Shown one piece after another: positions 24,801 through 37,204 of a DNA stretch of 64,000 nt. The DNA comes from Xestospongia bergquistia (taxonomy: Eukaryota > Porifera > Demospongiae > Haplosclerida > Petrosiidae), in NCBI GenBank assembly GCA_963965975.1, contig OZ014419.1:1674001-1738000 (forward strand), read 5' to 3'. The notes beneath the pieces were generated by a model, which did not search any database, had not been told where the DNA came from, and saw nothing but the letters and a program-made list of their open reading frames with translations. Numbering within the stretch: the stretch's first letter is position 1; each line of letters starts with the position of its first letter. Both the position numbers and the translations under genes were made by a program.

Positions 24801-26909
24801 GGGGAGGGAAAACGGAACGAGAAGGAGAGCTCCAGATCTGTAGAAATGGAGTCTGGGGTTTTGTCTGTGATAATGGCTGGATTCATAAAAATGCTAGAGT
24901 TCTCTGTGGTCAAATGGGATATTCAGAAGAATGTGAGTTAATGTCTATGATCAGTTTATAAGTTATAGTATATGATATATGTATTTTAGGGTATGGATAT
25001 AGCAATGGAAGTTTGTTTAATGGCAACCAAAACATTGCTCCATTAGTCTATGATCGAGTCACTTGTACTGGTTTAGAGGGAACACTTTTAAATTGCACTA
25101 TTGCAGAATATGGTACTGTTGATCCAATCTGTATGACTGTGGCTGGTGTCATGTGTGCAGGTATGCATTGTAATTTAAAAAAACAATAATTTAACTTCAC
25201 CCTCCTCTCTCTCTCTCTAGAACCATCCACTTGTTCAGGAGGAAATGTTCGGCTTCTTGATGGTTCTAACAACAGAGAAGGAAGAGTTGAGATCTGTTAC
25301 TATAATATATGGACAACTGTAGATGAAAGTGGGTGGGGTTATAATGAATCTAAAGTTTTGTGCCGTCAAATGGGATATTATGATCAATGTATGTAACATA
25401 ATAAATTTGTGATTCAATATCTTTAATTCTTGAATTAATGAATAGGGTCTGTGGCTGTAACTGGCTCTAAGTGGGGTACTGGTAACAAGCCTATTGTCTT
25501 CAGGAATTTTGGATGTGATGGGCAAGAGGGTCAACTTCAGTTTTGTAGTTATTCTTCTTATTTTATCAATACATTGATGCAATATTGGTATAGTCATGAA
25601 CGAGCTGGTGTTGCATGTCAAAGACAAAATGACGCTGGTAAGTTCTATGAAAATAACAAAGAATGCAGACAATAGAGATCATTCTGTAGAGACCTGTTCT
25701 CAAAATGGAACTATTAGACTTAAAGATGGTCAAAATAGTCGTGAAGGACGACTTGAAATATGTTTGGGTGGATACTGGGGCAGTGTATGCAGTGCTGGGT
25801 GGACCAAACAGAACACACTTGTAGCCTGTCGTCAACTTGGATACAAAACACTTCGTAAGTTTGCATACTACAGTCGTTCTTTTCAAGTAGTGATTTCTCT
25901 ATTCAGGTCCTTTGATGTCAACTAGTGCCTACTCTGGACAAGGAGTTGGTCCAGTTAATTTGGCAGCTGTGTCTTGCCATGGAAATGAAGACACATTGAA
26001 CGATTGTATCTATCAGAGTGGTATAGGAGTTGATAATTGTTACCATGGCAATGACGTGGGTCTCATCTGTTCAGGTATGAGTATTAGAATTAATATACTA
26101 TAAAACTCATGATGCATGCCATATAGCTTGTGATATTAATTAATGTTTTGCTTGTTCTCAGATACTCCTGCTAGTTACTATGAAATATCAGTCACAGCCT
26201 CACCTAGTGATACGAACATTCCAATTAATACTGAAGTAACGCTCACATGTAATACAGTACCAACACCATCTGTGGATGTGACATATGAATGGAGATCAAC
26301 AACTACAGAAGATCCAATATGGCAAAGTGACTCATCTTCATCGACTGCAAAAGTAACAATCTCTCACAAACATCCTAAGATCTCTTATTACTATTGTGCT
26401 ATGAAAAATGGAGATGAGGTTCTTGGGATTGGCAATATAAAACTATCAGTTAAAAGTAAGATAAAAGAGAAATACATTCTAACATCTAGCATTACTCCCA
26501 CCCTCTCACCCTTTCTCTTCTCCTTTAGATGTACTCACTCCTAGTCAAGCTGTAGTTAGTGCTAATGCTGGTGAAACAGTTGTCCTCTCAGTTACTCAAG
26601 CTGACACAGATGCTGTTGGTTACTTGCGTAATCTTCAGTGGTATTTTCATGGTTACCCTGTACAGTTTCTATTGCCAGCTTATTCAGTTAGCACTGACAA
26701 TTTAACACTTACTCTTTATAATGTGTCTGAGTTCAATACTGGCCAGTATTATCTTCAGTATGATGGATTGTCATTGTACAAACATTCATTACTTTGCGAA
26801 CAGGAGACACTGGAACTGTTGAGGGAATATCCTTTGTTTGCTCCAGCTGTAATAACTTTGAGTGTTGGTGGTAAGTTCTATGTCACTTGTGTATTAATTA
26901 TCCCTCCAT

Positions 26910-26958
<49 letters not shown>

Positions 26959-28646
26959 TTCTCTCTCAAAGCCCTCCAACATCCTACCCATATGCATGAT
27001 GTTCAAGATTCATTGTTGATTCCAGATAACCCTTATACTTTCTTTACCAAAGATACCATATTTCAAATACTGACAGTTCATAGTTTACATTTATCTTCCA
27101 TTACTGGATCTCTAAACTGGCATGAGTTTAGCTTAACAAGTTTTACATCCGACAATGCACCACTCATCTATGTGCCATCTGGCCTTCTCTCACCATATAG
27201 TGATCCTCACTACACTCTAGATTTTATTGTACCAACTATATTACAGTCTGGTTATTATGAAGCTCAATTGACACTCTATGCTGATCAATTACTCAATGCA
27301 ATAAGCTGTGGAGCAGTCAATGGATTTGCTTATGCTGACTTTTTTAATACACAGCTTGGCTTCACTGAACCTCTTGTATTAGGCTCTGCAGTACAAGCAT
27401 TGCTGTACTATGGTCAGTTATTTGACAAGTTATTAATTGACATTTGATTGGATTTTGTTTCTTCCTTAATGCAGAATTTCCATCAGCTCAACTGACAGCT
27501 GATAAAACTGCTTTTAGTAATTATTCTAATGCTCAGTTAGTGTGTTCAGCTAGTGGTGGTTATCCTCTATATTATAACATTACATTGATGAAGAATGGAC
27601 TATCTATTGCTAACACTATTGGATCATCTCAGTTAGTCTATAGCACTGGAGGCAACCAGACAGGATGGAAATATGGAGTATATCAGTGTGTAGTTAGTAA
27701 CATGATTGTCTCCGACTCAACAACATTATTACTGCAAGAATCAAGTAGGAGAAGTATCAGCACTAACAAACTATACAATTATTAATTTTATTATTTTATA
27801 ATTCAAATTGGCTATATTTGATATGCTTTTTATTCTTCCTATATAGCTACTTTTGAGCTCTTAATGACAGTATCTGACTGTAGCATATGGGATGTACGTA
27901 AGATTCATTAGATACATTAAAAAGATTCATTGAAGGCAATTTGTATTACTTATTGTTGTATTGTTGTAGCATCGAAATGCAAGTTTATTTGTTGAACCGT
28001 TAAGGGAACGTTTACAATATGCTTGTGATTGTGACTTGTCACCTAACACACTAACAATTGATGATGTTGTCTGTGACACACTCCTTAATGTCACTACAAC
28101 GCTAACCTACTCTAGCAATACAGGGGACTTGGATGCATCTGGTGTTTTAATGAAACTCTATGATCAGTTTGATAATGGAACCAATCTTACTCTTGTTGTG
28201 GGTGGCATGTCACTATCTATAAAATGGCTACCTCCTCCAACTGAGAAACCATTTGTTCTTCCTTATGGTGCTGTTTTGGCTCTGCTATTTATTGCTGGTC
28301 TGGCAGCTGCTTCTTTCATCTTCATAGTGATCATTGTGTAAGTGTCATATATAATATATTTATATCTGATTGCATTTCTACCAATACTTCATGATATTGT
28401 TATCACAGCTAGCTCATAGAACAAGTACTTAATAAATACAAAAGTCTTGAGTCAGACCTCTCTCTATCTCTCACTAGTGTCTCTTGTATAATTCAAAGAA
28501 GACCAAGTCAAAAGCTTATTACTCCTACTGTTGGTTTCCATGTTGGTAATGATGACCAAGTCAATATTACAAGTGATACAAAACAGATAGTAGATGAAGA
28601 TGAAGAGTGGGAATTACCTGGAGAAGAAGGCAATGCATATTCTTAG
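21831..28646 (+). CDS. Receptor A: 7xSRCR plus Ig-like modules, single-pass membrane protein
   Basis: Twenty-two exons: 21831-21882 signal peptide ([17 protein letters not shown]); 22830-23009/23067-23228, 23284-23445/23499-23690, 23751-23918/23976-24146, 24304-24468/24543-24710, 24765-24932/24990-25160, 25221-25388/25446-25637, 25690-25854/25907-26074, seven SRCR domains, each two exons; 26162-26455, 26529-26870, 26972-27412, 27475-27744 Ig-like or beta-sandwich modules; 27847-27893, 27970-28337 stalk and helix; 28478-28646 tail. Total 4383 bases, 1460 residues, no break. SRCR hallmarks repeat: [48 protein letters not shown]. The first and fourth modules show Cys...Trp/Tyr...YxC Ig patterns. 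Membrane helix about [20 protein letters not shown]. The ~55-residue tail is acidic ([13 protein letters not shown]) with no YxxL. Intron 1 is the longest (947 bases). aataaa at 28680 is the probable poly(A) signal. Function is likely cell-surface recognition, as for sponge SRCR aggregation-receptor proteins; ligand unknown. Confidence 0.9.
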
Positions 28647-29034
28647 TTTAATGACTCAACAAGACACTGTAGTTGGTAGAATAAAAAGACCTTTTTTATA
28701 CATATTTATTATATTAGTCTACTTTTCTAGTGTTTATTACTAGTACATGAGGTATAGATATTTTGTAGTTTTTTTTATTGAGTAAGTTGTTATTAGTTTG
28801 TTAAGTCTTTATTAAAAATCACTTATTAGTTTGAACATGATGTTAACCAGATACACTATACATTCATAATCTAAACATTAGCAAACTAACGAGAAATAAT
28901 TGATCTAATTATAATAACAATCACTATTATTAAATGATAACTATAAACAATACGTAAACCATGCATTGTATAATATGTAATGTCTTTGTAAGTATATCTC
29001 TAACAATTCAATATCATAAAGATATAAAATCATA
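28647..29034. other. Convergent 3' spacer, receptor A and SLC26 gene
   Basis: Holds aataaa at 28680-28685, 34 bases after the receptor A stop, a likely poly(A) signal. The rest is AT-rich, with the 3' untranslated part of the minus-strand SLC26 gene. Confidence 0.6.
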
Positions 29035-30462
29035 TCACTCATGAGGTGGAACATTTACTGATATTGTAATAGTATGCTCACGAGAAGAGTTCTAAAGATA
29101 AGGCAAGTATAATAGATGATCAAAAACATCATTTTCTTACGTGATTGACTCCAGTATCTTCACTTAGATTATTATCTTGTTGTAATGGGTCCTCTTTATC
29201 TCCAGGATGCTAAAACAAAGTGAGATTTGATAAGATCTCTTGTGTACTTACCAGTTTTGATCCCAACAAAGCATGATTGACTGCATCTTGTACAGACGGA
29301 AACAGCCATTCCTTGCCACATATTTCAAAGAACCCAACTCTTTCTAACATATCACGATTGGTCTCTATCAAGTCTTAATCAATATTTGTCAACACATTTA
29401 TTTCACTAACTGGTTAATGCAGCAAATATAACTTGTACTCCCATCAGATCAAAATCTAGTACCAACTATAGAGCAATAAAATATGGTCTTTGTTAAAATA
29501 CAGAGCAACACTAACTTGTTGTAGTGTTTTAACACCCATAGCATCCATAAAAGTGACAGGAGAACAGTCTAATATTACTGTATGTATACTGATATATAGG
29601 AAAACAAGTTAATAATGTATTAGTGTAATTAAAAATATACCTGCCTACAGGAGCTTGATTAGGGGCCAGAGTATCAGTAATTTTATCTTTAATAGATCGA
29701 ATTCTACAAGATTACAATAAAATTTGTCTCTTTCCTTTATTTCTACCTTTGTCTGGTAGTGCCACTCTCTGAATGAACATCTGATATTTCTTCAGCTTTT
29801 TTCTGCACATTATATTGTTTCCATTCTTTGCAACAACACTATAGAAACAATGCCAATAGCTTCTAACCAAACAGTAATGTAATGTCTTACTTTTGTCATC
29901 AGTACTTGTATGCATCCAGGTTTGTCTGCATCTTCTAACTGTGTTCTGTCAATTCCACAGACTAAATCCAGACGAGATTGGAACACTTTACAATTAACAA
30001 AACACAGAGGAGCTTGAAATCGATATATCACTACACCAGGTACAGATTCAACCTATATACACAAAGAGTAACTAAATTTTTAACTTTATTGACTTGCCAT
30101 TTCAAAGTTAGCAACGTTACGAAATATTTCTGTATCTTTAGCTCTTCCCAACACTGATGAGTTAGGACTACAGAGAAAATGATGCTTATTATTGAAAAAA
30201 ATCAATTCTTACAGAATGATATTGAAAACAATTACAAAGAGAGAGAAAAGAATGCCAACTACTAGACCCAAATCAACTCCTAAAAGTACTGTTGCTAGAA
30301 ACACAACTATCCAAATGAACTAAATAAACAGTACACAAGTCAATGACTTATATAACACATCTCACCATATCAGATAGCGAGAGCTTGAAATATCTCCAAA
30401 GATCAATCACTTGAGTGAACATCCCATATAATGCTACCCATATAATAGATGCTAAAACAGCC

Positions 30463-30505
<43 letters not shown>

Positions 30506-32988
30506 TAAAAAGTAATGAAAAGTCACTGATCTGCCAAATTAAAGCAAATGAGATACCACTTACATTAGGTAATGGTTCAAACAAGTCACTCAGAGCTACT
30601 AAAACAATTAATATGATACCAGTTGAGATAAAACCAACCAGCTATATAACATAATGTAGTTAGCACATAATAATCCAGTAATGGTACCTGAGTTTTACCA
30701 CCAGAAACAGCTTGCACTGTAGATCTGGAGAGACCACCAGCAGTGTTAAATCCACTAAACATTGAACCAAGTAAATTCATAGCTCCGTAGGCTGCAAGTT
30801 CCTGTAACAATAATAATATTACTATCACTTTAATAAATGCTAGAACATAATCCTGACCTGATTAGGACTTGTACTATATGCAAATTTTTTAGCAAACACT
30901 TGAGCTATTGAGACTGTCACTACAAATGTGACAATGGATATTACAAATGCTTCCGGTAATAATATGAGAAAATAAGATGGTTTTGGTGGTGTAAAACCAG
31001 GTAATCTATGTTAGAAAACATAATAACATAGGCAATTATTTCTTTATTATAACAAACCCTGGAGGAATGTTGTCAATAATCTTAACTTGATATCTGTCAG
31101 ATAGGTTAACTCCATATGATATACCAGCTGCAACAATGACCTGTAATAAGAAGTGATCATTTTAATGTTCCATTTCGATAAACACATACAACAATCAGTT
31201 GAGATGGTAGAGGAATAGGCCATTTGAATTTGCGTTTAGTCCATTTTTTTGAATAACGTGAGTACAGAAAACAAGGAACTTTGAGTTTGCGTAACAATTT
31301 ACGGTCCACAATCCGAAATACAATTAGAGCTATAATACAAAGAACTGAGATAATGAAAGCAGCTGTATTGACATTGTCTGGCCAATTAATTATAGCTTTA
31401 ATCACTTCTATCCATGTCTAAAAGTAATAGAATATGTAATACATAGAATAATAAAAAGACTGCTCACTTTAGGGACATTTAATAGACCTCTAATAGATGG
31501 AATTTGTAAGCCAAAAATATGTTTGAGTTGACTTGTAAAGACATGAACAGCTGCTCCAGTAGTGTAGCCGGAGATAAGAGATTCAGATAAAAAGATAGTG
31601 ACAAATCCTAATTGAAATATACCCATGAACAGCTACAGAGATGATAACTATTAAAGTTAGTATAGCTAGTTATTAAAAACATACCATGATAAGCCCAGAT
31701 ACAAATGATAAAGTTGTTGCAATTTCTTTAGTAAGTTCAGAACAAGTTAACACACGCCCACTCACATTAACTACTATATTAGTCGTGTCATTGTCTGTCA
31801 GACAATCCATCATTGCTCCATCACTTTCAAAGACACGAGTTATTGCATTAGATACCATTAAACTAACAACAGCAAATGTACCTATGAAATTCAATAGCTA
31901 CATTATAAATTAATGAAGTAATGTTTTATGATAATCCTAAGTACGACAACATCACCTAAACAGATATAGTATAAGAAAAGAACAGCTACAAGGACCAAAT
32001 TTATAACCTTGACAGTATAGACCATATTGATTTATCAGAGTTACCAAACCCCTGCTGACAAAGACTACACATTGGGCAAGAGCAATCTCTATAGGGCCTT
32101 TTTTTCTCAATAATGTAGATAGGATGTTGTAATAATAACCAGATGAATGTATTTAATTATTATTACATACATTATTTCACATGTCTTATGGTAATATTAA
32201 CCCATTAACTAATTATTATCTGCTACCTCATCAAACATAACACATAATTAATTAATGAGATATATTAAAATTAATATTTGGGATTTATTTTACTTACCAA
32301 CAGAAATATGCTTTGACGTGCCAAAAATGGAGTAAACAATGACAGGCACAAATGATGCATATAGACCATATACAGGAGGCAGTCCTGCCAATTGAGCATA
32401 GGCCAATCCTATAATGAAATTTGGATACATGCAACCATGTGAGACTACCTGACTTAATTATTATGCAAGAATGTGTGATGTCAGAGTTCAATAATATATC
32501 TGTTTGACCTTGAGGTATGCGCATAATGGCAACAGTGATTCCAGCAATAATGTCACCAACAAGAAATTTAGGTTGATAATTCCACAACCAACCGAATATA
32601 GGTAAATGTGTGAATAGAAATAATTTGCAGTCATGTTTTGAAGTTGGTGGTAGCAATGAACTGCATATTGGTTCAGGAGGTATAAATGATTTGTACCAAT
32701 TCTTCTTCATTGTACTCTTTATTGGATGAAATCCTTCTTCAAAATCAGCTTCATTTAATAGGTCTCGTTGAACAGTTATTTTCTTACGTTTGCTATATAT
32801 ACAAGTACAAAAGACAAGAAATATAATTATACAATATATAATGTTTTTTTATACATAATATTATTATAGACTCTATTGGTAAACAGCTCAAACCTGTTCG
32901 TAACTGCAAGAAGATTCTCTGAGCCTCCATTATTGTGTTCATCATCGAATGACTCCATTTCAACCTCATCTACTATTGCAACAGCCAT
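29035..32988 (-). CDS. SLC26-family sulfate/anion transporter with STAS domain
   Basis: Twenty-one exons, downstream order: 32894-32988, 32509-32792, 32298-32408, 31685-31881, 31468-31632, 31190-31417, 31058-31140, 30858-31005, 30688-30801, 30564-30641, 30366-30461, 30213-30319, 30098-30167, 29891-30052, 29747-29838, 29641-29703, 29516-29588, 29411-29465, 29252-29373, 29141-29209, 29035-29091; 2469 bases, 822 residues. Signatures: [67 protein letters not shown] and [19 protein letters not shown] cytoplasmic STAS domain follows ([34 protein letters not shown]), interrupted by the variable ~60-residue loop typical of eukaryotic members. It would exchange sulfate, chloride, bicarbonate or iodide across the membrane; the substrate is not readable. 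The intron after 30098 has a GC donor (gcaagt). The first exon and its upstream flank have a degraded duplicate near 36947-37200. Confidence 0.93.
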
Positions 32989-33394
32989 GACTAGGGTTGT
33001 AGTATTACGTCACAAAAGTTAATAAAATAATTTTAATAATAATTAACTGCATATTTTATTGATGTGATTTAGAAATAAGGATGGTCTAACTCAGTTCTCT
33101 TATATCAGTGATATAGAAGTAGTCTAATCATAGTAAGCTCCATCTTTGAAGAGCATCAAGGTCTATAATCCTTTTTCTACCTCCTACTCTATAAAATCTT
33201 GCCCATCAGTAGAATCTCTTCAAAAATAAAATTAAGAATTTTACAATAAAAATTTTCTAGACAGCATTATCTTTATTCATATATTCCACCAATCAACTCT
33301 GTTATATTATGATGTTATTATTAGTTTGATACCTTTAATATTAATATACTCTATTGAAGTCTTTGTTACACATTCAAAGAACAGTAAGCCTTTC
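32989..33394. promoter_or_regulatory. SLC26 5' flank with CRE-like site and SRCR-exon relic
   Basis: ttacgtca at 33005-33012 is a CREB/ATF-type half-palindrome 17 bases before the SLC26 start codon. Further out, 33087-33120 (ggtctaactcagttctcttatatcag) matches the second-half SRCR exon of the receptor genes. The same arrangement recurs at 36991-37204, showing the two flanks are duplicates. Confidence 0.6.
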
Positions 33395-35106
33395 TCATTG
33401 TACATAGAGATATACAAATATGTAGAAGTGGAGTGTGGGGATTTATAACTAGTTTTTTCTGTTTTTTTACAGCAAATACAATTGTAGTATGTAGACAACT
33501 GGGATATCACAGTGATAACAACTGTAAGTTTAATGTCTATCATAATATTCTAACTATTCTTTATCTGAAGGGTATGCTTATAGTCAGTCATCATTCTTTG
33601 GAGGAAATCAAGACATTGCACCATTAGTATGGGATAGATTTAACTGTATAGGCAATGAAACATCTTTAACTCAATGCTCTAAGAGTATTTATGGCTTATG
33701 TAGTGGATGTATTGAGATTGCAGGAAGTTATTGTGCTAGTAAGCGGATTATTTCCATGATATTTATTCATATAATCCTTTATAACTACAGATGTAGTCAA
33801 CTGTACTAATTGGTCAGTTTGTTTAGTGGATGGAGAAAGTAATAATGAAGGCAAAGTTGAGATATGTATAGATGGATTAAATCTTTATTACAGAAACTCC
33901 ATCAATAAATTTGACAACAGATAAAACCAGTTTTAACTCAACATCTAATGCTGAGTTAGTGTGTTTAGTTAGTGGTGGTTATCCTCTATATTATAACATT
34001 ACATTGATGAAGAATGGACTATCTATTTCTAACATTATTGGATCATCTCAATTAGTCTATAATACTGAGGAAGATCAAACTGGTAGTAAATATGGAGTGT
34101 ATAAGTGTGTAGTCAATAATACAGTCATTGAGATTGAATCAAGTGTATATTTGAAGGAAGAAGGTTAAATATTTTACATATTGTAATATATAATGATATC
34201 TAATTTTAGCTGTCCTAATACTAAACTTTAAAGTTGATAACTGTCATCAATGGACTGTAAGTTACTTATAATGAAGCATTAATGTTTGTTTCTTTACAGG
34301 ATCAAGAAATCCCAGCAATAGAGTCTGCTATAAAGGAACATGCTCAACTCTCCTGTAGTTGTTCATTAGTTAATGCTTCTTTTAAAGAAAGTAGTCAATC
34401 ATGGTCTAAGAATATTCTGTCTTTCTCCTCTACTTTCATCTATGCTGGTAGTAATGGTCTTCTTACATCATCAACAATAGTAGAACAATTGGAAAAAGAT
34501 TTCAGTCCAGGAAGGAACACAACTCTAATAGTTAATGGACATCAATTAACAGCAATCAATGAAATAAATGAATCTTGTAGTAATAGTATCAATGGCGGAG
34601 TTTTGACAGGATTTTTCTTCATTGGTTTTGTTACTGGTATCCTGTGTGTAATGATTGTTATGACATTTATGTGAGTTTAAACAATGTCAATATTATTGAT
34701 AGATTTACTGAGTTAGTATGTTAGTATGTCAGTACCTTTTCATTCTATGTAACCTTATTACATCAGATTGACATTATTGGAATTTTAATTAGTGAAACAT
34801 TTGAGAGTTGAGGATACATATAGTGGTATTAATTTAAGTGTCTTTAACTTAAATTGTATGTCTTACAGTTATAGATTGACTTGCTTGTATTAGGTATCAT
34901 TATTATTGGATATTATCATGTCTTAAACCTCAAGTGTTTAATTTTTAATTTGCATATCATTTCATCACTTCTATAGTATATTTATTTTAAAATTAAGAAA
35001 GACAAAGGGCACTCCTACACAAAAAGAGGATGCACATTATAATACTAAGGCAGGATCTATGTCTTTGTTATCTAAAGAAACTTCACCAAACTTACCTCAA
35101 GAATAA
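33395..35106 (+). pseudogene. Truncated receptor B-type copy (unit 1)
   Basis: Matches gene B exons 11, 12, part of 13, then 20-23. Pieces: ~33400-33523 (exon 11-like, altered in the middle), 33571-33738 (exon 12), 33792-33877 (start of exon 13), 33894-34163 (Ig exon 20), 34210-34256 (47-base exon 21), 34300-34670 (stalk and helix), 34977-35106 (tail). Exon 13 is cut at GATGGA and joined to the intron just before exon 20 (ttaaatctttattacag), so exons 14-19 are lost in a deletion of about 2 kb. No promoter, signal exon or first SRCR domains are present. The Ig, helix and tail exons are still open; the tail ends SLLSKETSPNLPQE. Probably a dead copy, though an exon donor cannot be excluded. Confidence 0.8.
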
Positions 35107-35984
35107 TTATGAGACAATCAACATCCATTTTGGAATTGTTAATTTATTAACTTTATTGTTTTGTTTCCCTAACCAATACTAGTACAATCAGAACCTTTTT
35201 CAAAGTTTGTGTATCTTTGCTTACTATTATTGTTGTTAGTTTATAAAAATATCCCTTTATAATATGTAGACTCCTCTTTCTTATTGTTCCAATGACTTCA
35301 TTCATTCAGTTTATAATGTGTTCTAATTTGTTATTATTGCATAGTAAATAAAGTTTAGTTTTTCAATGTATACAGAATGTGTAAGAGTGCATTCTCCATC
35401 TATCTACTTCATATTCCAGTTGTGTACAGACTACTTTGGTATTAGTAGATATCAAAAGAGTCATCAAATATATATTGTGCCCAAAATTGTTTATATATAA
35501 ACTCCCAGTTGTTCTTGATTAGTAACATGTCTTTTACATTGTTTTCCATCTTTGACATACCATAACAAGATTAGTAATGATCCACTCATTAATTGTAAGT
35601 TGAAACTCAACTAACACAATGGTGTGCCAAATTCACCAATGAGTGTATTGTGGAGTAGTGCCAGAATGCCAGAATGACTATTACACAAGGTATAATCATT
35701 ATGTTGCACAGGGGTGCCACAAACCAGGAAGTCAAATTCTCTATAACATTGGTCATCTTTTCTAGCCTTAAAGACACTGTTCACAATTTTTATTATACGT
35801 TAACCTAATGGAAAGAAACCGATGGCCATTTTTAGCTTACCTTCACAAGGAAATAGTTAGGATAATTGAAATAAGCAATATGATGATCCTATCTAACAAT
35901 TATGATCTATACACACTAACTAATAGCTAGCTGTATTTAAATAGAGCTATGTTGTCACTGTTATAAGAATATTTATTACTGGTA
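35107..35984. repeat. Duplicated 3' flank of B-type receptor genes
   Basis: Near-identical text follows gene B at 45403-46254 and the relic at 61930-62345 (for example gtttataaaaatatccctttataatatgtag in all three). It marks the 3' untranslated and downstream part of the duplicated unit. Confidence 0.85.
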
Positions 35985-36290
35985 TTTCACAGGAAATACA
36001 ATTGTATTATGTAAACAACTGGGATATCACAGTGATAATGACTGTAAGTTTAATGTCTATCATAATATTTTAACTATTCTTCATTTGAAGGGCATGCTTA
36101 TAGTTGGTATTCATTCTTTGGAGGAAGTCAAGACACTGCACCATTAGTATGGGATAAATTTAACTGTATAGACAATGAGACATCTCTAACATTAACTCAA
36201 TGATTACTAACATCGATGAACTATAAAATTGTTAAAATAGTACAGTAAAAGGACGAATTGAATTATGCACAATGGAGCTTGGACAGCTTT
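35985..36290 (+). pseudogene. SRCR exon fragments
   Basis: 35990-36045 and 36090-36205 match exons 11 and 12 of gene B, with gaps. They sit in the same place relative to the 3' flank as a similar fragment at 46255-46500 after gene B. 36240-36283 (acagtaaaaggacgaattg...) instead matches exon 6 of receptor A. No open product. Confidence 0.75.
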
Positions 36291-36354
36291 GGTAAATCTA
36301 TCAATATTGCTGACACTGTTTAAACTCATATAAATGTCATAACAATCATTACAT

Positions 36355-36990
36355 ACAGGATACCAGAAACAAAACCAATGACTGTCAAAACTCCACCATT
36401 AATACTATTACTACAAGATTCCTTCATTTTATTGATTGCTGTTAATTGATGTCCATTAACTGTTAGAGTTGTGTTCCTTCCTGGACTGAAATTTTTTTCC
36501 ATTTGTTCTACTATCTCTGATGATATAACAAGACCATTACTAGCAGCATAGATGAAAGTAGAGGAGAAAGATAGAATATTATTAGAACATGGTTGAGTGC
36601 TTTCTTTAAAAGAAGCATTAACTAATGAACAACAATTATAGCAGACTCTATTGCTGGGATGTGGTGATCCTGTAAAGAAACAAACATTAATACTTTATTA
36701 TAAGTAATTTATATTCCATTGATGACAGCTATCAACTTTAAAATTTAGTGTTAGGATAGCTAAAATTAGATATCATTATATATTACAGTGTATAAAATAA
36801 CTACCCTTCTTCCTTTAAATGCACACTTGATACAATCTCAATGACTGTATTATTGACTACACACTTATACACTCCATATTTATTACCAGTTTGATCTTCC
36901 TCAGTGTAATAGACTAATTGAGATGATCCAATAGTGTACCATTGACTATCAAATGACTCCATTTTAACCTCTTCTACTATCGCAACAGTC
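36355..36990 (-). pseudogene. Inverted receptor 3' fragment fused to a duplicated SLC26 first exon
   Basis: Reading on minus: 36947-36990 repeats the SLC26 start (MTVAIVEEVKMESFD against [15 protein letters not shown]). It then switches, at about 36946, into the middle of a receptor Ig exon ([16 protein letters not shown]... to the 47-base exon, 36722-36768) and on into the stalk/helix exon (36357-36673). The first 190 bases form a 63-residue chimeric frame, 36801-36992. The helix exon lacks its beginning. Product unlikely to be functional; the fusion records an inversion between the SLC26 promoter side and a receptor unit. Confidence 0.8.
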
Positions 36991-37204
36991 ATGACTACAA
37001 AAGACAGGATTGTAGTGTTACGTTACAGAGTTAATATAATAATTTTAATAATAGTCATAGCTAGCTGGTTGTAATGTTACGTCACAGAGTTAATTAATTT
37101 TAATTTTAATAATAATTCATTGAATAACTGGAGTTTCTTGGATGAGGACAGTCTAACTCAGTTCTCTTATATTAGTGAATTGAAGTAGTATAATCGTGGT
37201 AAAG
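36991..37204 (+). promoter_or_regulatory. Gene B 5' flank, duplicated from the SLC26 flank
   Basis: Aligns with 32989-33130. Carries ttacgtca at 37077-37084 (CRE-like, about 120 bases before the gene B ATG) and a related ttacgtta at 37018. The segment 37145-37225 aligns with the 3' part of a receptor SRCR exon (compare 57002-57095). Confidence 0.65.

Noticed and set aside
28036-28341. Separate small membrane protein at 28036-28341
   Set aside because: It is the stalk and helix exon of receptor A; the upstream splice acceptor and phase fit that gene.
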